A stretch of DNA of 26,105 nucleotides. Origin: Stramenopiles sp. TOSAG23-2 (lineage: Eukaryota > Sar). Shown piece after piece: positions 9,239 to 18,771 of the stretch. The stretch is taken from contig LT649442.1 in NCBI GenBank assembly GCA_900128395.1, positions 1-26,105 of the forward strand, written 5' to 3'. Within the stretch, counting starts at the first letter, position 1. Every line of letters starts with the position of its first letter. The position numbers and the translations under genes are program-made. The notes beneath the pieces were generated by a model that was not told the DNA's origin, did not search any database, and saw nothing but the letters and a program-made list of their open reading frames with translations.

Positions 9239-9697
9239 ATGCCACAACCAACACCAATCATTTCTGCTTGCGAATTTGGACGCAAAGACGATGTCCAACG
9301 GCTCATTGAAAATGGCGTTAACATAAATGCTTTGGGGTTCAACGAAGATTTACATGACCGCACGGCATTGATGGCGGCGCTCGAATTTCAAGAAGTCGAA
9401 ATCGCCGTATTGTTATTAGCAGCTGGGGCAGATGTAAACGTTGTCAATAGTTGTGGATGGACTGCACTACATTTTGCAGCCAGAGGTGACGACAACGTCA
9501 TTGGTGGTGAGGGGCATTTGGAAGCCTTACGATGTATATTAGCCACACGGGTTAATGTAAATGCTCTAACTAACGCCAGTGTTGGTGAAACTGCGTTAGA
9601 TATTATTATCGACAATGTGCAAGGTGGACAAAAAGATCAATTGATCGAGTTCATCCGTCATTCCGGCGGACGAAGAGCAAGTGAAGGTGTCTTTTAA
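9239..9697 (+). CDS. Small ankyrin-repeat protein
   Basis: The 152-residue protein consists almost wholly of ankyrin repeats. Visible units start around PIISACEFGRKDDVQRLIENG, then TALMAALEFQEVEIAVLLLAAGADVN, then GWTALHFAARG, then TALDIIIDN. The consensus TALH.AA and LL..GADVN make the fold secure. Such proteins bind other proteins; no partner or catalytic domain is visible. I place the start at the ATG at 9239 (MPQPTP). The frame is open further upstream, but that part has no ATG and a leader-like composition. The coding sequence is less AT-rich than its flanks. Confidence 0.85.
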   Translation: MPQPTPIISACEFGRKDDVQRLIENGVNINALGFNEDLHDRTALMAALEFQEVEIAVLLLAAGADVNVVNSCGWTALHFAARGDDNVIGGEGHLEALRCILATRVNVNALTNASVGETALDIIIDNVQGGQKDQLIEFIRHSGGRRASEGVF

Positions 9698-10063
9698 ATT
9701 CACGAATAGCAAGAAGCGGCGAGAGTCTTTTTTTATTGACACTGGAAAAAAACTTCTTCGGTGTTATAAATATGATAATATGATATTATATATATTGATA
9801 TTTTAATATTTTATAAAAAAAAGCTTTTTACTTTTTTTTCCCTGTTCTCTGTTCTTCTTACAAGTCAACGAGTATTCCCTAAATTCATAGCTCGCATATT
9901 TTTTTAAAATCGGGGTGTACATGATTTATACTCGTGTATTTTTTTCTCAGGTTTTTATCTCACCACCTATACTATTAATACTTTCTCCTGTGTTTTTTAC
10001 TTTTTTTTATCTTTGATTTAAAAAACGACTTTTCGACTCTCCGCAAATGAAATATTAATATTT
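9698..10063. other. Convergent intergenic region
   Basis: These 366 bp separate the 3' ends of the ankyrin and kinesin genes. They are rich in T and A homopolymers and short ATAT tracts. Nothing coding or structured is evident beyond the presumed 3' UTRs. Confidence 0.4.
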
Positions 10064-12717
10064 CTAACGACCAACTAATCCACGACTCTTAGGAAATTGA
10101 CTTTCCATATCACGTTCACGGTTTTCTCTTTCATATACATCATCACGATCTTTCTTGCCTTCATTATCATCGTCGCGGCTACGACCATCTCTACGTCTAC
10201 GCCTATCAGCTGTGCGCGGTCTACGAGAACGTTTGCCGCTTTTTGGACGGCCACCACCTCTGTCTTTATTTCGACTCTCGTCATTATATTCTCTCCTTTC
10301 ATTACCGCCATCATTACCACCGCCATCTTCCCCATTGTAATTCAAATATGGGTTAAAATTAGTAGCATTTGGTAAATTTTCTGGTGGCTGGAACGTAACC
10401 TCGTCTTCTTCACCAATCAATGCGGCATTTAATGCCGCTTGTACACGTTGCGACATTGCTGGTCCTTCATAATCATGTGTCGTTCGTTGAGGCATGTCCA
10501 AATCAAAATTTACAATATTGTCACCGCGATAACGTGGATTATTGTCGTATTGTTTACGGTGCCTTGCAAATTCACTTTCAGGCCTGCGTGAATTATTAGC
10601 AGATAATGGTCTGCGCCCACGCAATTTGTTGCCAGCTATTTCCAATCTAGCCACTTGCCATGATTCGTTCTCTTCATTCCATTTTGCACGTCTATGCAAC
10701 TGTTCAACTTCATCAGGAGGGACAAAATTATCCAAAATCATATCTTTTAACTTCAATTGTCGCTGCAAGTCACGAATCGTATCTAACATATCTTCCCTTT
10801 CCCTACCGAATTCTTCCCCCATGTCTTTGATTTCCTCTTTAGTTTGTTGGTATTTTTGCCAAACTTTTTTCAATTTCTTAGTTTTAACATCAACTTCTTC
10901 CGACAAACTGGCAAATTGTTCCTCCACCATCATGGTAGCTTCTTCTCGCTCAGCTAATTCCCGTGCCAATTCTTGTTCTTGTCTTCTCCTTTCTTCCAAC
11001 TCAATCTGTGCTTGCCTCAATTCATATTCTTGCTTTGCCGCTTTGTCCATCAAATCGCCTCCTATTAACAATTTGTTTTCCATTGCAGCTAATTTTTTCT
11101 TCAATAGTTGCCTTGCTTTTTCAGCTTTACCAGCTTCGGCCCTTTCACGTGCGACAGCCTCTTCCATCGCTTTCTTCTCTTTTTCCGCTTGCTCTTGTAA
11201 AAGTCTTAAACGTTGTTGTTCATTACGTGCTTTATTCTCGATTTCAGCACGTTGTTTCGCATTGCGTTCTTCCAACTCCTTCATCTTTGCTTCGCTAATA
11301 CCTTCTTTGTAAACGACTTTTTCAACAATACGTTCTTGTACTTTGCCGCCGCCACCAAAGCCGCCGCCGCCGCCTCCGCCGCCGCCGCCACCACCATTTT
11401 GCAATTGTTTTTTCAAACGCATAATTTCTTCTTGAAACTCGCGTAACATAGCATCTTTTGGATCTTCATTAATACGTGGTTTATTTTTAATATTTTTAGC
11501 CCTATTTGCATAACGTAATGTACTCAACGTCTCGTCATAGTTGTATCCAGCTGGACCACAATTGGCACACATCACCGTTTTTGTGTTGCCACCTAATGAG
11601 TCTTGTAACAATCTCGTCAATTTACTATCACGATATGGAATATGTTGACTTTTTGCATCTACCAATGCAGAGATAACATTACCCAATGCACTTAATGATA
11701 AATTAATTTTCGTTGCTTCTTTTAATCGTTGCCCAGTTGCACCTGTTTTCGATTGCCTTTCACTACCTGCTAAATCAACCATATTCAATTTACCAACGCG
11801 AATATGAGCTTCGCCATCGTCTTGGTCCATCTCACTTGTCTCGATTGTTATTGTAAAAATACTATGTGATCGTGAACTTGTTTGGTTCATCAACGTCGAG
11901 CCAACACTTCTGTTTTTCTTACCACTTTGCATAACGTGGTCAATTTCACTTACACTTTTCACAACAAATGATGTTAAATCTTTCACATAAACACCACTAT
12001 CAACATTTTCTTTCAAATCCAATCTGTTTTTTGGATCTTTTGCAAGCAAATCACGAATTTCTTCGTTGTAAATTTCCAAATAGGAGGCACGTACTAAAAA
12101 TTGTTTCTCCTTCGTCTTATTCATGGATATATTTTGAAATATATGACGAAAGGTATTTGGAATAATTCCTCTTAACTCTGGTGGATCTGGGACACCTTCC
12201 ATGGTAAATGTTTTACCAGCTCCTGTTTGGCCATATGCAAAAATAGTACCATTGTATCCTTCCATAGCTGCCTCGACAATCGGTGCAGCTGTCTCGTCAT
12301 ATAGATTTTTTTGAACGGTATTTGCACCATATACATTATCAAAAGTAAAACTTTTTGGGTCTGTTCTACGGTCTGCGTTTGGATCTTTTAAAAAAATTTG
12401 ACATGTTTTTCGATCAATTTCAACTACTTTTTCCCTACCATCTTGCTTCTCCTTTGAAGACATCGGTCTACATCGTACGACCACACGCACCGTCTCCGAT
12501 TTCTTATTTGCAAGTTTACGCGCTGTGTGTGTGTGTGTGTGTATATATATGTTGTTAATATGGTATATGGTATATTCAAATATTTGTTAGTTAACGTTAT
12601 TTTTTTTAATGTTTTGGGTCCTCATTTTTCTATATATAGATAATTTCTTGAATTACTAGCTTTAGTACATATATATATATACGAGTAGATAAACTTACCT
12701 AAATGTTCTGCTGACAT
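10064..12717 (-). CDS. Kinesin-2 heavy chain (KIF3/FLA10-like), two exons
   Basis: The spliced CDS is complement(10064..12522, 12699..12717), giving 825 residues. The 19-nt first exon encodes MSAEHL plus one base. It ends at GTAAGT, and the second exon resumes in frame after CACAG as ARKLANKKSETVRVVVRCRPM. The motor has P-loop GQTGAGKT (104-111), switch I NQTSSRSH (219-226) and switch II DLAGSE (256-261). The neck reads KNKPRINEDPKDAMLREFQEEIMRLKKQL (about 353-381), diagnostic for kinesin-2 as I know it. A glycine run (383-399) follows, then a long coiled coil and a basic Arg/Asp-rich tail. Kinesin-2 drives anterograde intraflagellar transport as a dimer, so a flagellum is implied. Whether it is the KIF3A-like or KIF3B-like subunit is not clear. 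It ends with TAG. Confidence 0.93.
12523..12698 (-). other. Spliceosomal intron in the kinesin-2 gene
   Basis: This is a 176-nt phase-1 intron with donor GTAAGT and acceptor CACAG. Transcript-sense (AC)n directly abuts the acceptor where a pyrimidine tract would be expected. Splicing joins TTA-G to CG-CGT and keeps the motor frame. Confidence 0.85.
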
Positions 12718-13683
12718 GTTTGCTTTGTTAAATTTATATATTTCCTTTTCTACTAACTCTTTTTTTTTTCCCCACAATCACGTTGTTGTTACTTTCTTCT
12801 ATCTAATTATTTTATTTCAATTATTATTTGACATATTTAAAAATCAAAATCATCTCTGTGCAGGTGAAGCTCCTATCTGGAGGTGTATAAATCTGGAGAT
12901 GGAAATTCCAACACACCAAATATCAAAAAACAAATTGAGATGGCATCAATGCAATTATATTCCCATACATAATATTGCCATTATTCCCATTTTGTTACAT
13001 CTTGGTTTTTAAATATCCGACACAGTGAAATATGATTCCCAAATAACTATATTCACTATTCACTATTGGATGAAGATGATAATACGATGAAGGCTGAAGT
13101 TGCATAAAATTTCAAATATATAAAATATTTCACGGCTTTTGTGTATTTTACCAATCAATGACGTATAATTTATACTTGAATGGGAGATTAGAATACCGAA
13201 AATGCATGAGGTATCATCAGTCACACACAGCACACAGCAGCTGTGGAATTTTTGCAAATTAAAGTAACAGCTTTTATTTCATTTATTATCAACAATTTCA
13301 ATAGTAATACGTTGTTATAACTTTTATTAAACTTGTATATATACTACTACATTTATTATAATTTTTTATTATTAATAATATAAAAAAATATATGTATTGC
13401 TGGTATATATACATATATCAATTCCATCCGTATACATGACATTGTACAACCTATTACATCGCTGTAATACGATTTGATTATACATATACACATACACACA
13501 CACAGATATATATCCACATTCCTGATTTGTATAATTTCATTTTATAGTATTATTATACTTTGTCTATTATAAAATATATTACTATTTGCTAATAATTTTT
13601 GTTACTTGTATTTAGTATTATATAATTTATTGTATATATATAATAAAGTTGTATAATATAGCAAATATTCACTGTCCACCACC
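12718..13683. promoter_or_regulatory. Divergent intergenic region (kinesin / IQ protein)
   Basis: This 966-bp gap lies between two divergent genes and is very AT-rich, with ATATAT and CACACA tracts (for example 13488-13512). It presumably carries both promoters. An open frame at 12716-13012 on the + strand has a hydrophobic, low-complexity product and does not look coding. Confidence 0.35.
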
Positions 13684-15465
13684 ATGTTAAAAACCACCAT
13701 TGAAGATGCAGGTTCTGAAAATGATACACAATCACAAAAAGAAGCCTTTCAACAAATACGAAGAGAAATAGCTACATCGTCTGATATAACAGAACAACAA
13801 CAATTGCAAATTATACACGATGAGGAAGCAGAACGACAAAAAGAGGAAGAACGAATAACTAATCAAGAAGAGCAAATGGAACGCGAAAAGGAAATGGTAA
13901 CAGAGTTAGCTCAATCAGGGGTGACATTTGCATACGAGACAGCCCTACTAGCCGCAGCGAAAAAAAAAGATTTAAGAGCTACAGAATTATTAGAGTTTGT
14001 AGCAAAAAAAATAGAAAATTTTGGAAGACAATGGAATTCTGGTTATATAAATAAAGATCGATATTTATCACCAACGCGAATGCCACAACCACAACAACAA
14101 GATGATTCGCAAAGTGAAGCTCAAGAAACTAATTATGATGAATACGATATCAAAATTAATCAAGATGAATGGGAAGGTGATATTGCAGAAGCATGGCCCA
14201 GTCCAACAAGTCAATCGTATGATGCAGGCAGTGCATATGGAGAAGAGGAAGAAGTACCACCAACTCCAAGTGGTATTACCACGTTACAAGCAATTCACCG
14301 TGGTAATCTAGATAGAGAACGTGTTCGAAAAATGCAAGAAGATGCTGCAAATAGTCTAGATAGAGAACGTCTTCGAAAACTGCAAGAAGATGCAGAAAAA
14401 AATGGAAAACAAAACGAGGAAGAACGTGAAGCTGCAAGAAAAGAACGGGAGGCATTGGATGCAGAAAAAGCAAGATTAGCAGAGGAAGCAGCAAGATTAG
14501 AAGCTGAAAAAGCACGATTGGCTGCAATGGCTGCAGAGTTAGAAGCTGAAAAAATGAAAATAGAAGAAGAAAAACGACGACATCGTGCTGCAACGAAAAT
14601 ACAAGCAGCTCATCGAGGTGTATTAGGTAGAAAGCGAATTAAAAATATGCATCACGGTGCAACAAAAAAGCAAGCATTGTATCGTGGACATGTAGCAAGA
14701 AAACGAGTGAAAAAAATGAAAGAAGAAATAGAAGCAGCAAAGCCACCTCCAGTTGCATTAGTGAAAAAGGAAAAACGAAAGAAGAAAAAAGTATATAAAT
14801 CAAAAAATAAATTACCATTATCAAAGGTAAAAGACTATATTGCAGGAATGTATGAGAAAAAAGTAAAAGCTGATATGGTAGATGATAAAAAAGGTAACGA
14901 ACGTGATACATTGGAAGAATTTTGTGATGATTTTTTTTCTCAAATGTTTGGTATGCCAGCATTAGCTGGTAAAAAACGATATGAATTAGAACAAGGTGTA
15001 AAACGTTTTCAAAAAGATGATGAGTTTGTTAGATGGTACGGTTCATTGATTGGTTGGTTAGACGACGATGTTCACGAAGGTATCGTAACACCGTTTAAAG
15101 AAGAAGCAATTGATGCATACTTATATGTATTATCGAAAGTGGTTATTCCAGATGCTATTGAGGAAACATTAGATGATGATCCATGCTTAATTAAATTTGT
15201 AGATGTAAAAAGTGCAATAGAAAAGTTATTTAAGAAACAACTTCATGATGAAAAAATTAAAACTTTAGAAGCAAAGATAGAAGAAACTGTGGAAGAGGAA
15301 GAAGTTGAATTTGAAGAAACCTTTGATTTAATTATGAGGACATGGTATGAATACGAAGAACCTATAATTTGCCCTAAACTACCCAAAGACGAGGAACCAA
15401 AAGCGAAGGAGAAGGAGAAAAAAGGTGGTGGACGAAGAAGAGGAAAAGGTGGTAGAAGGAGGTAA
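13684..15465 (+). CDS. IQ-motif coiled-coil protein
   Basis: The 593-residue charged protein starts in a strong context (CCACCACCATG). Order: a Glu/Gln-rich helix (15-75); a short helical segment (78-118); a disordered acidic Gln/Pro/Ser region (128-195); a degenerate IQ-like site (LQAIHRGNLDRERVRKM, 201-217); a long Ala/Glu/Arg coiled coil (225-300); two IQ motifs (ATKIQAAHRGVLGRKRI, 303-319; ATKKQALYRGHVARKRV, 326-342); a Lys-rich hinge (361-375); a mostly alpha-helical C-terminal domain (about 378-560); and a basic Gly/Arg tail. IQ motifs bind calmodulin or calmodulin-like light chains, so Ca2+ regulation is likely. The C-terminal domain (EEFCDDFFSQMFG, VRWYGSLIGWL) is not one I recognise. 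The mix is common among flagellar and cytoskeletal proteins, but I would not name a family. Confidence 0.8.
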   Translation: MLKTTIEDAGSENDTQSQKEAFQQIRREIATSSDITEQQQLQIIHDEEAERQKEEERITNQEEQMEREKEMVTELAQSGVTFAYETALLAAAKKKDLRATELLEFVAKKIENFGRQWNSGYINKDRYLSPTRMPQPQQQDDSQSEAQETNYDEYDIKINQDEWEGDIAEAWPSPTSQSYDAGSAYGEEEEVPPTPSGITTLQAIHRGNLDRERVRKMQEDAANSLDRERLRKLQEDAEKNGKQNEEEREAARKEREALDAEKARLAEEAARLEAEKARLAAMAAELEAEKMKIEEEKRRHRAATKIQAAHRGVLGRKRIKNMHHGATKKQALYRGHVARKRVKKMKEEIEAAKPPPVALVKKEKRKKKKVYKSKNKLPLSKVKDYIAGMYEKKVKADMVDDKKGNERDTLEEFCDDFFSQMFGMPALAGKKRYELEQGVKRFQKDDEFVRWYGSLIGWLDDDVHEGIVTPFKEEAIDAYLYVLSKVVIPDAIEETLDDDPCLIKFVDVKSAIEKLFKKQLHDEKIKTLEAKIEETVEEEEVEFEETFDLIMRTWYEYEEPIICPKLPKDEEPKAKEKEKKGGGRRRGKGGRRR

Positions 15466-15611
15466 AAACTTTTTTGTAATATAATTTTATATTCGTACGT
15501 TATATTTTTATTTATTTACAGCGTAATTCTCAAAGATAGTTTTCACACGCCATATTTAATATTTGTTATTTCCCTCTCACACCATTTCATAAATCTAACA
15601 CCACATACCCT

Positions 15612-16446
15612 TTATCCAAGCAATACCTTTATATCTTCACGTAATAATACATATAAAACTATACCAAATGCAGAAGTTAACACACCAGCCGCCTGTTTCA
15701 TTTTCTCAAAAGTTACTTTCGTTCGGAATACCCGGCTTGCATTTAAATTATGTTTATTTAACCACGATTCAAAATTTTCTTTTGGGAATTTCAAGTTTAA
15801 AATAACTTTAGCATCATTCAACAATAATATTTGTTGTTGCTCCCATACTAAATTGGGTTTCGAAATTGCATATAACATATTGGCAATCATTACAAACATC
15901 CAAGTGGAAAAGAAAAAAAATAAAATCATTGGTCCAACATGGCTACTATATCCAAGAAGAATTAAATTAAGAACCAACAGGCCACTCAAATAGGAAAGCA
16001 TCAAAGTATTAAAAGTGCTCATACCTTTGTTTATTTGCACGATCCATTTTTCTACCTTTTCTTGTTCCAAACTAAGTTTATCAACCAATGGAATCCCATC
16101 TTCTGCATTGTCCCTTAGAATAAGACGCCGCACTGTCTCCAAATATTTTGTAATTTTATCAATATGAACTAAACTCACTTGATCTGGAAGTGATTGAATT
16201 GAGCATAATAAAGAGTAAGGAATCACAGCTAAGGTTGCCAGACCTCCAATAAACTAATGTTATCATAAATGTTGATGGGCCTAATAAATTTGTTTCTGCG
16301 AGAGGCAAAATAAAAAAATACCACATTATAGGAGAATGCATTATGCTTACCTTGCCTGATTTTACAAAGAAAGGTGTTTTTTTAGAAGTACTGCTACGAG
16401 ATGCAAAAACAACAAAAAAAATCAATGCAAATATGTTCAACTCCAT
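15612..16446 (-). CDS. Multi-pass membrane protein, two exons
   Basis: The spliced CDS is complement(15612..16253, 16351..16446), giving 245 residues. Exon 1 encodes a hydrophobic start (MELNIFALIFFVVFA) that could be a signal peptide or first membrane helix, ending ..SGK at donor GTAAGC. Exon 2 resumes in phase 0 after ..CATTAG as FIGGLATLAVIPYSLL. Further hydrophobic segments lie at about 33-50, 113-133, 138-162 and 217-236, with a conserved-looking soluble loop (52-112) containing EQEKVEKW. I do not recognise a family. Without the splice, the exon 2 frame runs into an upstream TAG and the exon 1 frame reads through nonconserved sequence, which supports the intron. An alternative start or leader exists upstream (see the short frame at 16461-16556). 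Confidence 0.65.
16254..16350 (-). other. Spliceosomal intron in the membrane protein gene
   Basis: This is a 97-nt phase-0 intron with donor GTAAGC and acceptor CATTAG. A possible branch adenosine lies in TGATAAC just before the acceptor. It links ..SGK to FIGGL.. without changing frame. Confidence 0.7.
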
Positions 16447-16460
16447 GATATCAACGCTGA

Positions 16461-16556
16461 TTAGTTTCCCGTTTGCAATTCATTTTCATTTTGATTATTA
16501 ATATTTATTTCACCATTTTCTTCCAAAGGCACTGTGTATGAAGAATTTGCCATCAT
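16461..16556 (-). other. Short upstream frame in the leader of the membrane protein gene
   Basis: A tandem ATGATG opens a 31-codon frame (starting MMANSSYTVPLEENGE) that ends with TAA 14 bases before the presumed start ATG at 16446. It may be an upstream ORF. It could instead be a true first coding exon joined by a splice I could not place in frame. Its composition (Asn/Glu-rich, hydrophilic) looks coding. Confidence 0.35.
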
Positions 16557-17047
16557 GTAAAAAAAATTTTTTATCTATACAATGTAATATAATATAATAC
16601 AACGTAAAAGTTAATAATTTATTATCAACCTACAAATTGTTTCCAAATTAATAATTCACAATTTATCACGATATGTTTAGAGAAATAGTATTATATCACT
16701 GGTGGAAACACACATTATACATTATAATTCTCCATTATTCTCTCCATAGATGCTCTCCATGAACTTTAATGTTTTTATAATTACATAATTTCTACGTCGG
16801 TATTTATAACGGTTGATGTTATACTACTAAGTACACCGGCCTATCGGAACAATCCCGTCGGAAACCGGAAACATCTCCGGTACACATCATATTCTTATTG
16901 ACATAATATATAAATATATATATACATAATTTATATACGCATGAGATGCATGATGGATGAAATGGAATAGAAATTAACCATGCCCTAATATATGTACGGT
17001 ATGTGTTAGATAATAGATCATTCTTATCGTTCGTTAATGAAAGCTCA
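16557..17047. promoter_or_regulatory. Divergent intergenic region
   Basis: This 491-bp AT-rich gap separates the spliced membrane protein gene from the ankyrin gene and is presumed to hold both promoters. Around 16840-16885 there is a small GC-richer patch with the inverted words CCGGAAACATCTCCGG (16865-16880). No coding frame is convincing. Confidence 0.35.
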
Positions 17048-18304
17048 ATGTCGTTGCCACCATTATCGCCCGTACGTGTTGCTGGTGTTGCAAAAAACAA
17101 TCATCATCATATTATTGTTTCTTCAACAACAAATAAGAATATAATTAAAAAATTAGAAAGTAAATATATAACAGAATATCCAAAGGGTACGCCATTCATT
17201 GTTGCATGTGAAAAAGGGAATATAGATGATGTAAAAGCATTTGTTCATAATAATTCTAGAAACAATGTTAAATATATAAATCAAAAAGGCAGAAATGCAA
17301 ATGGTGTTCCAAATTGGTCAGGACTAAATATATCATGTATATATGAACGCTATGAAATTGTGAAGTATTTATTACAGCAACCATTGATAGACATATCGAT
17401 TGTATCGAGATATGGGAATAACGCATTTCATTTTGTATCATTATGGAATAAAGATGTAGAAATATTAAAATTATTATTATCACATACAACATGTTCATCT
17501 AAAATGATTAATTGTCAAAATGATTTTAAAAAAACGCCATTGGATTGTTCATATGATAATCCAAATTTTGTGAAAAAAGAAATACAAATTTTATTAATTA
17601 ACAATTTCGCTTTAAATGGATTTCAAATGGATCAGGAACGTCAATGGGAGGAAGAGGAAGAACGAAAACGTATGCAATATTTCAAAAAACAAAATGTTCA
17701 AGATGCTAAACAAACAATACATAAACTAAAGCAAAAATATTTGAAACGATATCCATTAGGCACGCCATTTATTGTTGCGTGTGAAAAAGGCAATGTAAAA
17801 GATGTGAAATCATTTGTTAAATGTTATAATATTATCGATTATAAATTAAATGCAAATAATAATCGTACCAAATTATTAAAAAATAATATAAAAATGAATC
17901 AGATTGGGAAGACATCGTATGCAGGCTATCAAGGTAAATCTGGTTTAATAGCAGCATGTGGTAGTGAACATAAACATGTTGTAAGTTTTTTATTAAAGCA
18001 GCCAAGCATTGATATATCACAAACGGATAAACATGGATGGAATGCATTACATTGGGCAACACAATTTAGTAAAAAAAGCCCTGACATTGTAATTGCATTA
18101 TTAAATCATTCAACAACAAATATTAATGTCATTAATCAACAAGAAAAAACATATGGTTTCACTCCACTTGATAAAGCATATCGTCGTCTATCAAAGTTAC
18201 AACAAACTAGGAACCGTACTAAACAAGATAACGAAGAACATGTAATATATCATATTATCAATGCAATATTATTAAAAGGTGGAGTGTCGATCATACATCA
18301 TTAA
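17048..18304 (+). CDS. Ankyrin-repeat protein with internal tandem duplication
   Basis: The 418-residue protein starts at the first ATG of the frame (MSLPPLSP). After a ~34-residue low-complexity start come two homologous modules about 191 residues apart, beginning near residues 35 and 226. Each opens with KL..KY...YP.GTPFIVACEKGN..DVK.FV, followed by more degenerate ankyrin units (for example NWSGLNISC / GKSGLIAAC; NNAFHFVSLWNK / WNALHWATQFSK) and ends with a T(P/F).D..Y motif. An acidic/basic helix (EEEEERKRMQYFKKQ) joins the modules. The second module carries an Asn/Lys-rich insertion. Expected function is protein binding; no enzyme domain is visible. Long Asn runs and AT-rich codons match the regional composition. 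Confidence 0.82.
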   Translation: MSLPPLSPVRVAGVAKNNHHHIIVSSTTNKNIIKKLESKYITEYPKGTPFIVACEKGNIDDVKAFVHNNSRNNVKYINQKGRNANGVPNWSGLNISCIYERYEIVKYLLQQPLIDISIVSRYGNNAFHFVSLWNKDVEILKLLLSHTTCSSKMINCQNDFKKTPLDCSYDNPNFVKKEIQILLINNFALNGFQMDQERQWEEEEERKRMQYFKKQNVQDAKQTIHKLKQKYLKRYPLGTPFIVACEKGNVKDVKSFVKCYNIIDYKLNANNNRTKLLKNNIKMNQIGKTSYAGYQGKSGLIAACGSEHKHVVSFLLKQPSIDISQTDKHGWNALHWATQFSKKSPDIVIALLNHSTTNINVINQQEKTYGFTPLDKAYRRLSKLQQTRNRTKQDNEEHVIYHIINAILLKGGVSIIHH

Positions 18305-18401
18305 AAATGACCTTTTTCTCGGTACATATGATATATGATACGTGAAATATTTATTTTTGTTTTATAAAATGATGTACATATATTTTCATTAAAAATCATA
18401 T

Positions 18402-18500
18402 AAACTTTGCTCATTTCAACATTTTTTTTATCAGCAGTTTCGGAGGAAAATTTATTACGTTCGTATTATTATTTATTATTGCTATACATGGACCATGCGG
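18402..18500 (-). pseudogene. Decayed duplicate of the 3' end of the 78-residue gene
   Basis: This 99-bp segment repeats, in the same orientation, the last ~86 bp of the neighbouring gene (18538-18623), from AAACTTTGCTCATTTCAAC through GCTATACATGGACCATGCGG. The two differ mainly in the ATT microsatellite and a few substitutions. Read on the minus strand, it soon meets a TAA in the microsatellite part. It is a tandem-duplication remnant lying just beyond the intact stop codon. Confidence 0.8.
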
Positions 18501-18534
18501 ATCATAAAAATATTAATATATATAGATATTAATA

Positions 18535-18771
18535 TCAAACTTTGCTCATTTCAACAATTTTTTTATCAGCAGTTTCGGCGGAAAATTTATTATTATTATT
18601 ATTGCTATACATGGACCATGCGGAGGCAACATTTGCAATGCACCATGCCACCGCGGCAAAAAGCTGGAAGAAGTCCGCAGCACCCGACGGTCCAGCCAGG
18701 ATCGCACCAATTGCCCAGAAAAAACTTGCAACAAATTGCATACCAAGAGAGATCTGCTCACCTCGATCCAT
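18535..18771 (-). CDS. Small two-helix membrane protein
   Basis: The 78-residue protein starts MDRGEQISLG and ends EMSKV with TGA. Two hydrophobic helices are evident: about residues 8-27 (SLGMQFVASFFWAIGAILAG) and 35-54 (QLFAAVAWCIANVASAWSMY region), joined by GPSGAADF. A short Asn run from an ATT repeat and a charged tail follow. I do not recognise a family. The codons are clearly more GC-rich than in neighbouring genes, which may reflect high expression, strong constraint or recent acquisition. Two other frames over the same stretch are also open, but only this one gives a sensible membrane topology. The duplicated 3' end next door supports a real, once-larger locus. Confidence 0.6.
   Translation of the reverse strand: MDRGEQISLGMQFVASFFWAIGAILAGPSGAADFFQLFAAVAWCIANVASAWSMYSNNNNNKFSAETADKKIVEMSKV

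Noticed and set aside
10542-11312. Long open frame on the + strand opposite the kinesin coiled coil
   Set aside because: It is an antisense shadow of Glu/Lys/Gln-rich coiled-coil codons (Ser/Cys/Leu-rich product). The kinesin reading on the minus strand is unambiguous.
12716-13012. 98-codon open frame on the + strand between kinesin and the IQ gene
   Set aside because: It has a low-complexity Phe/Leu-rich product and overlaps the kinesin first exon on the opposite strand. No coding evidence.
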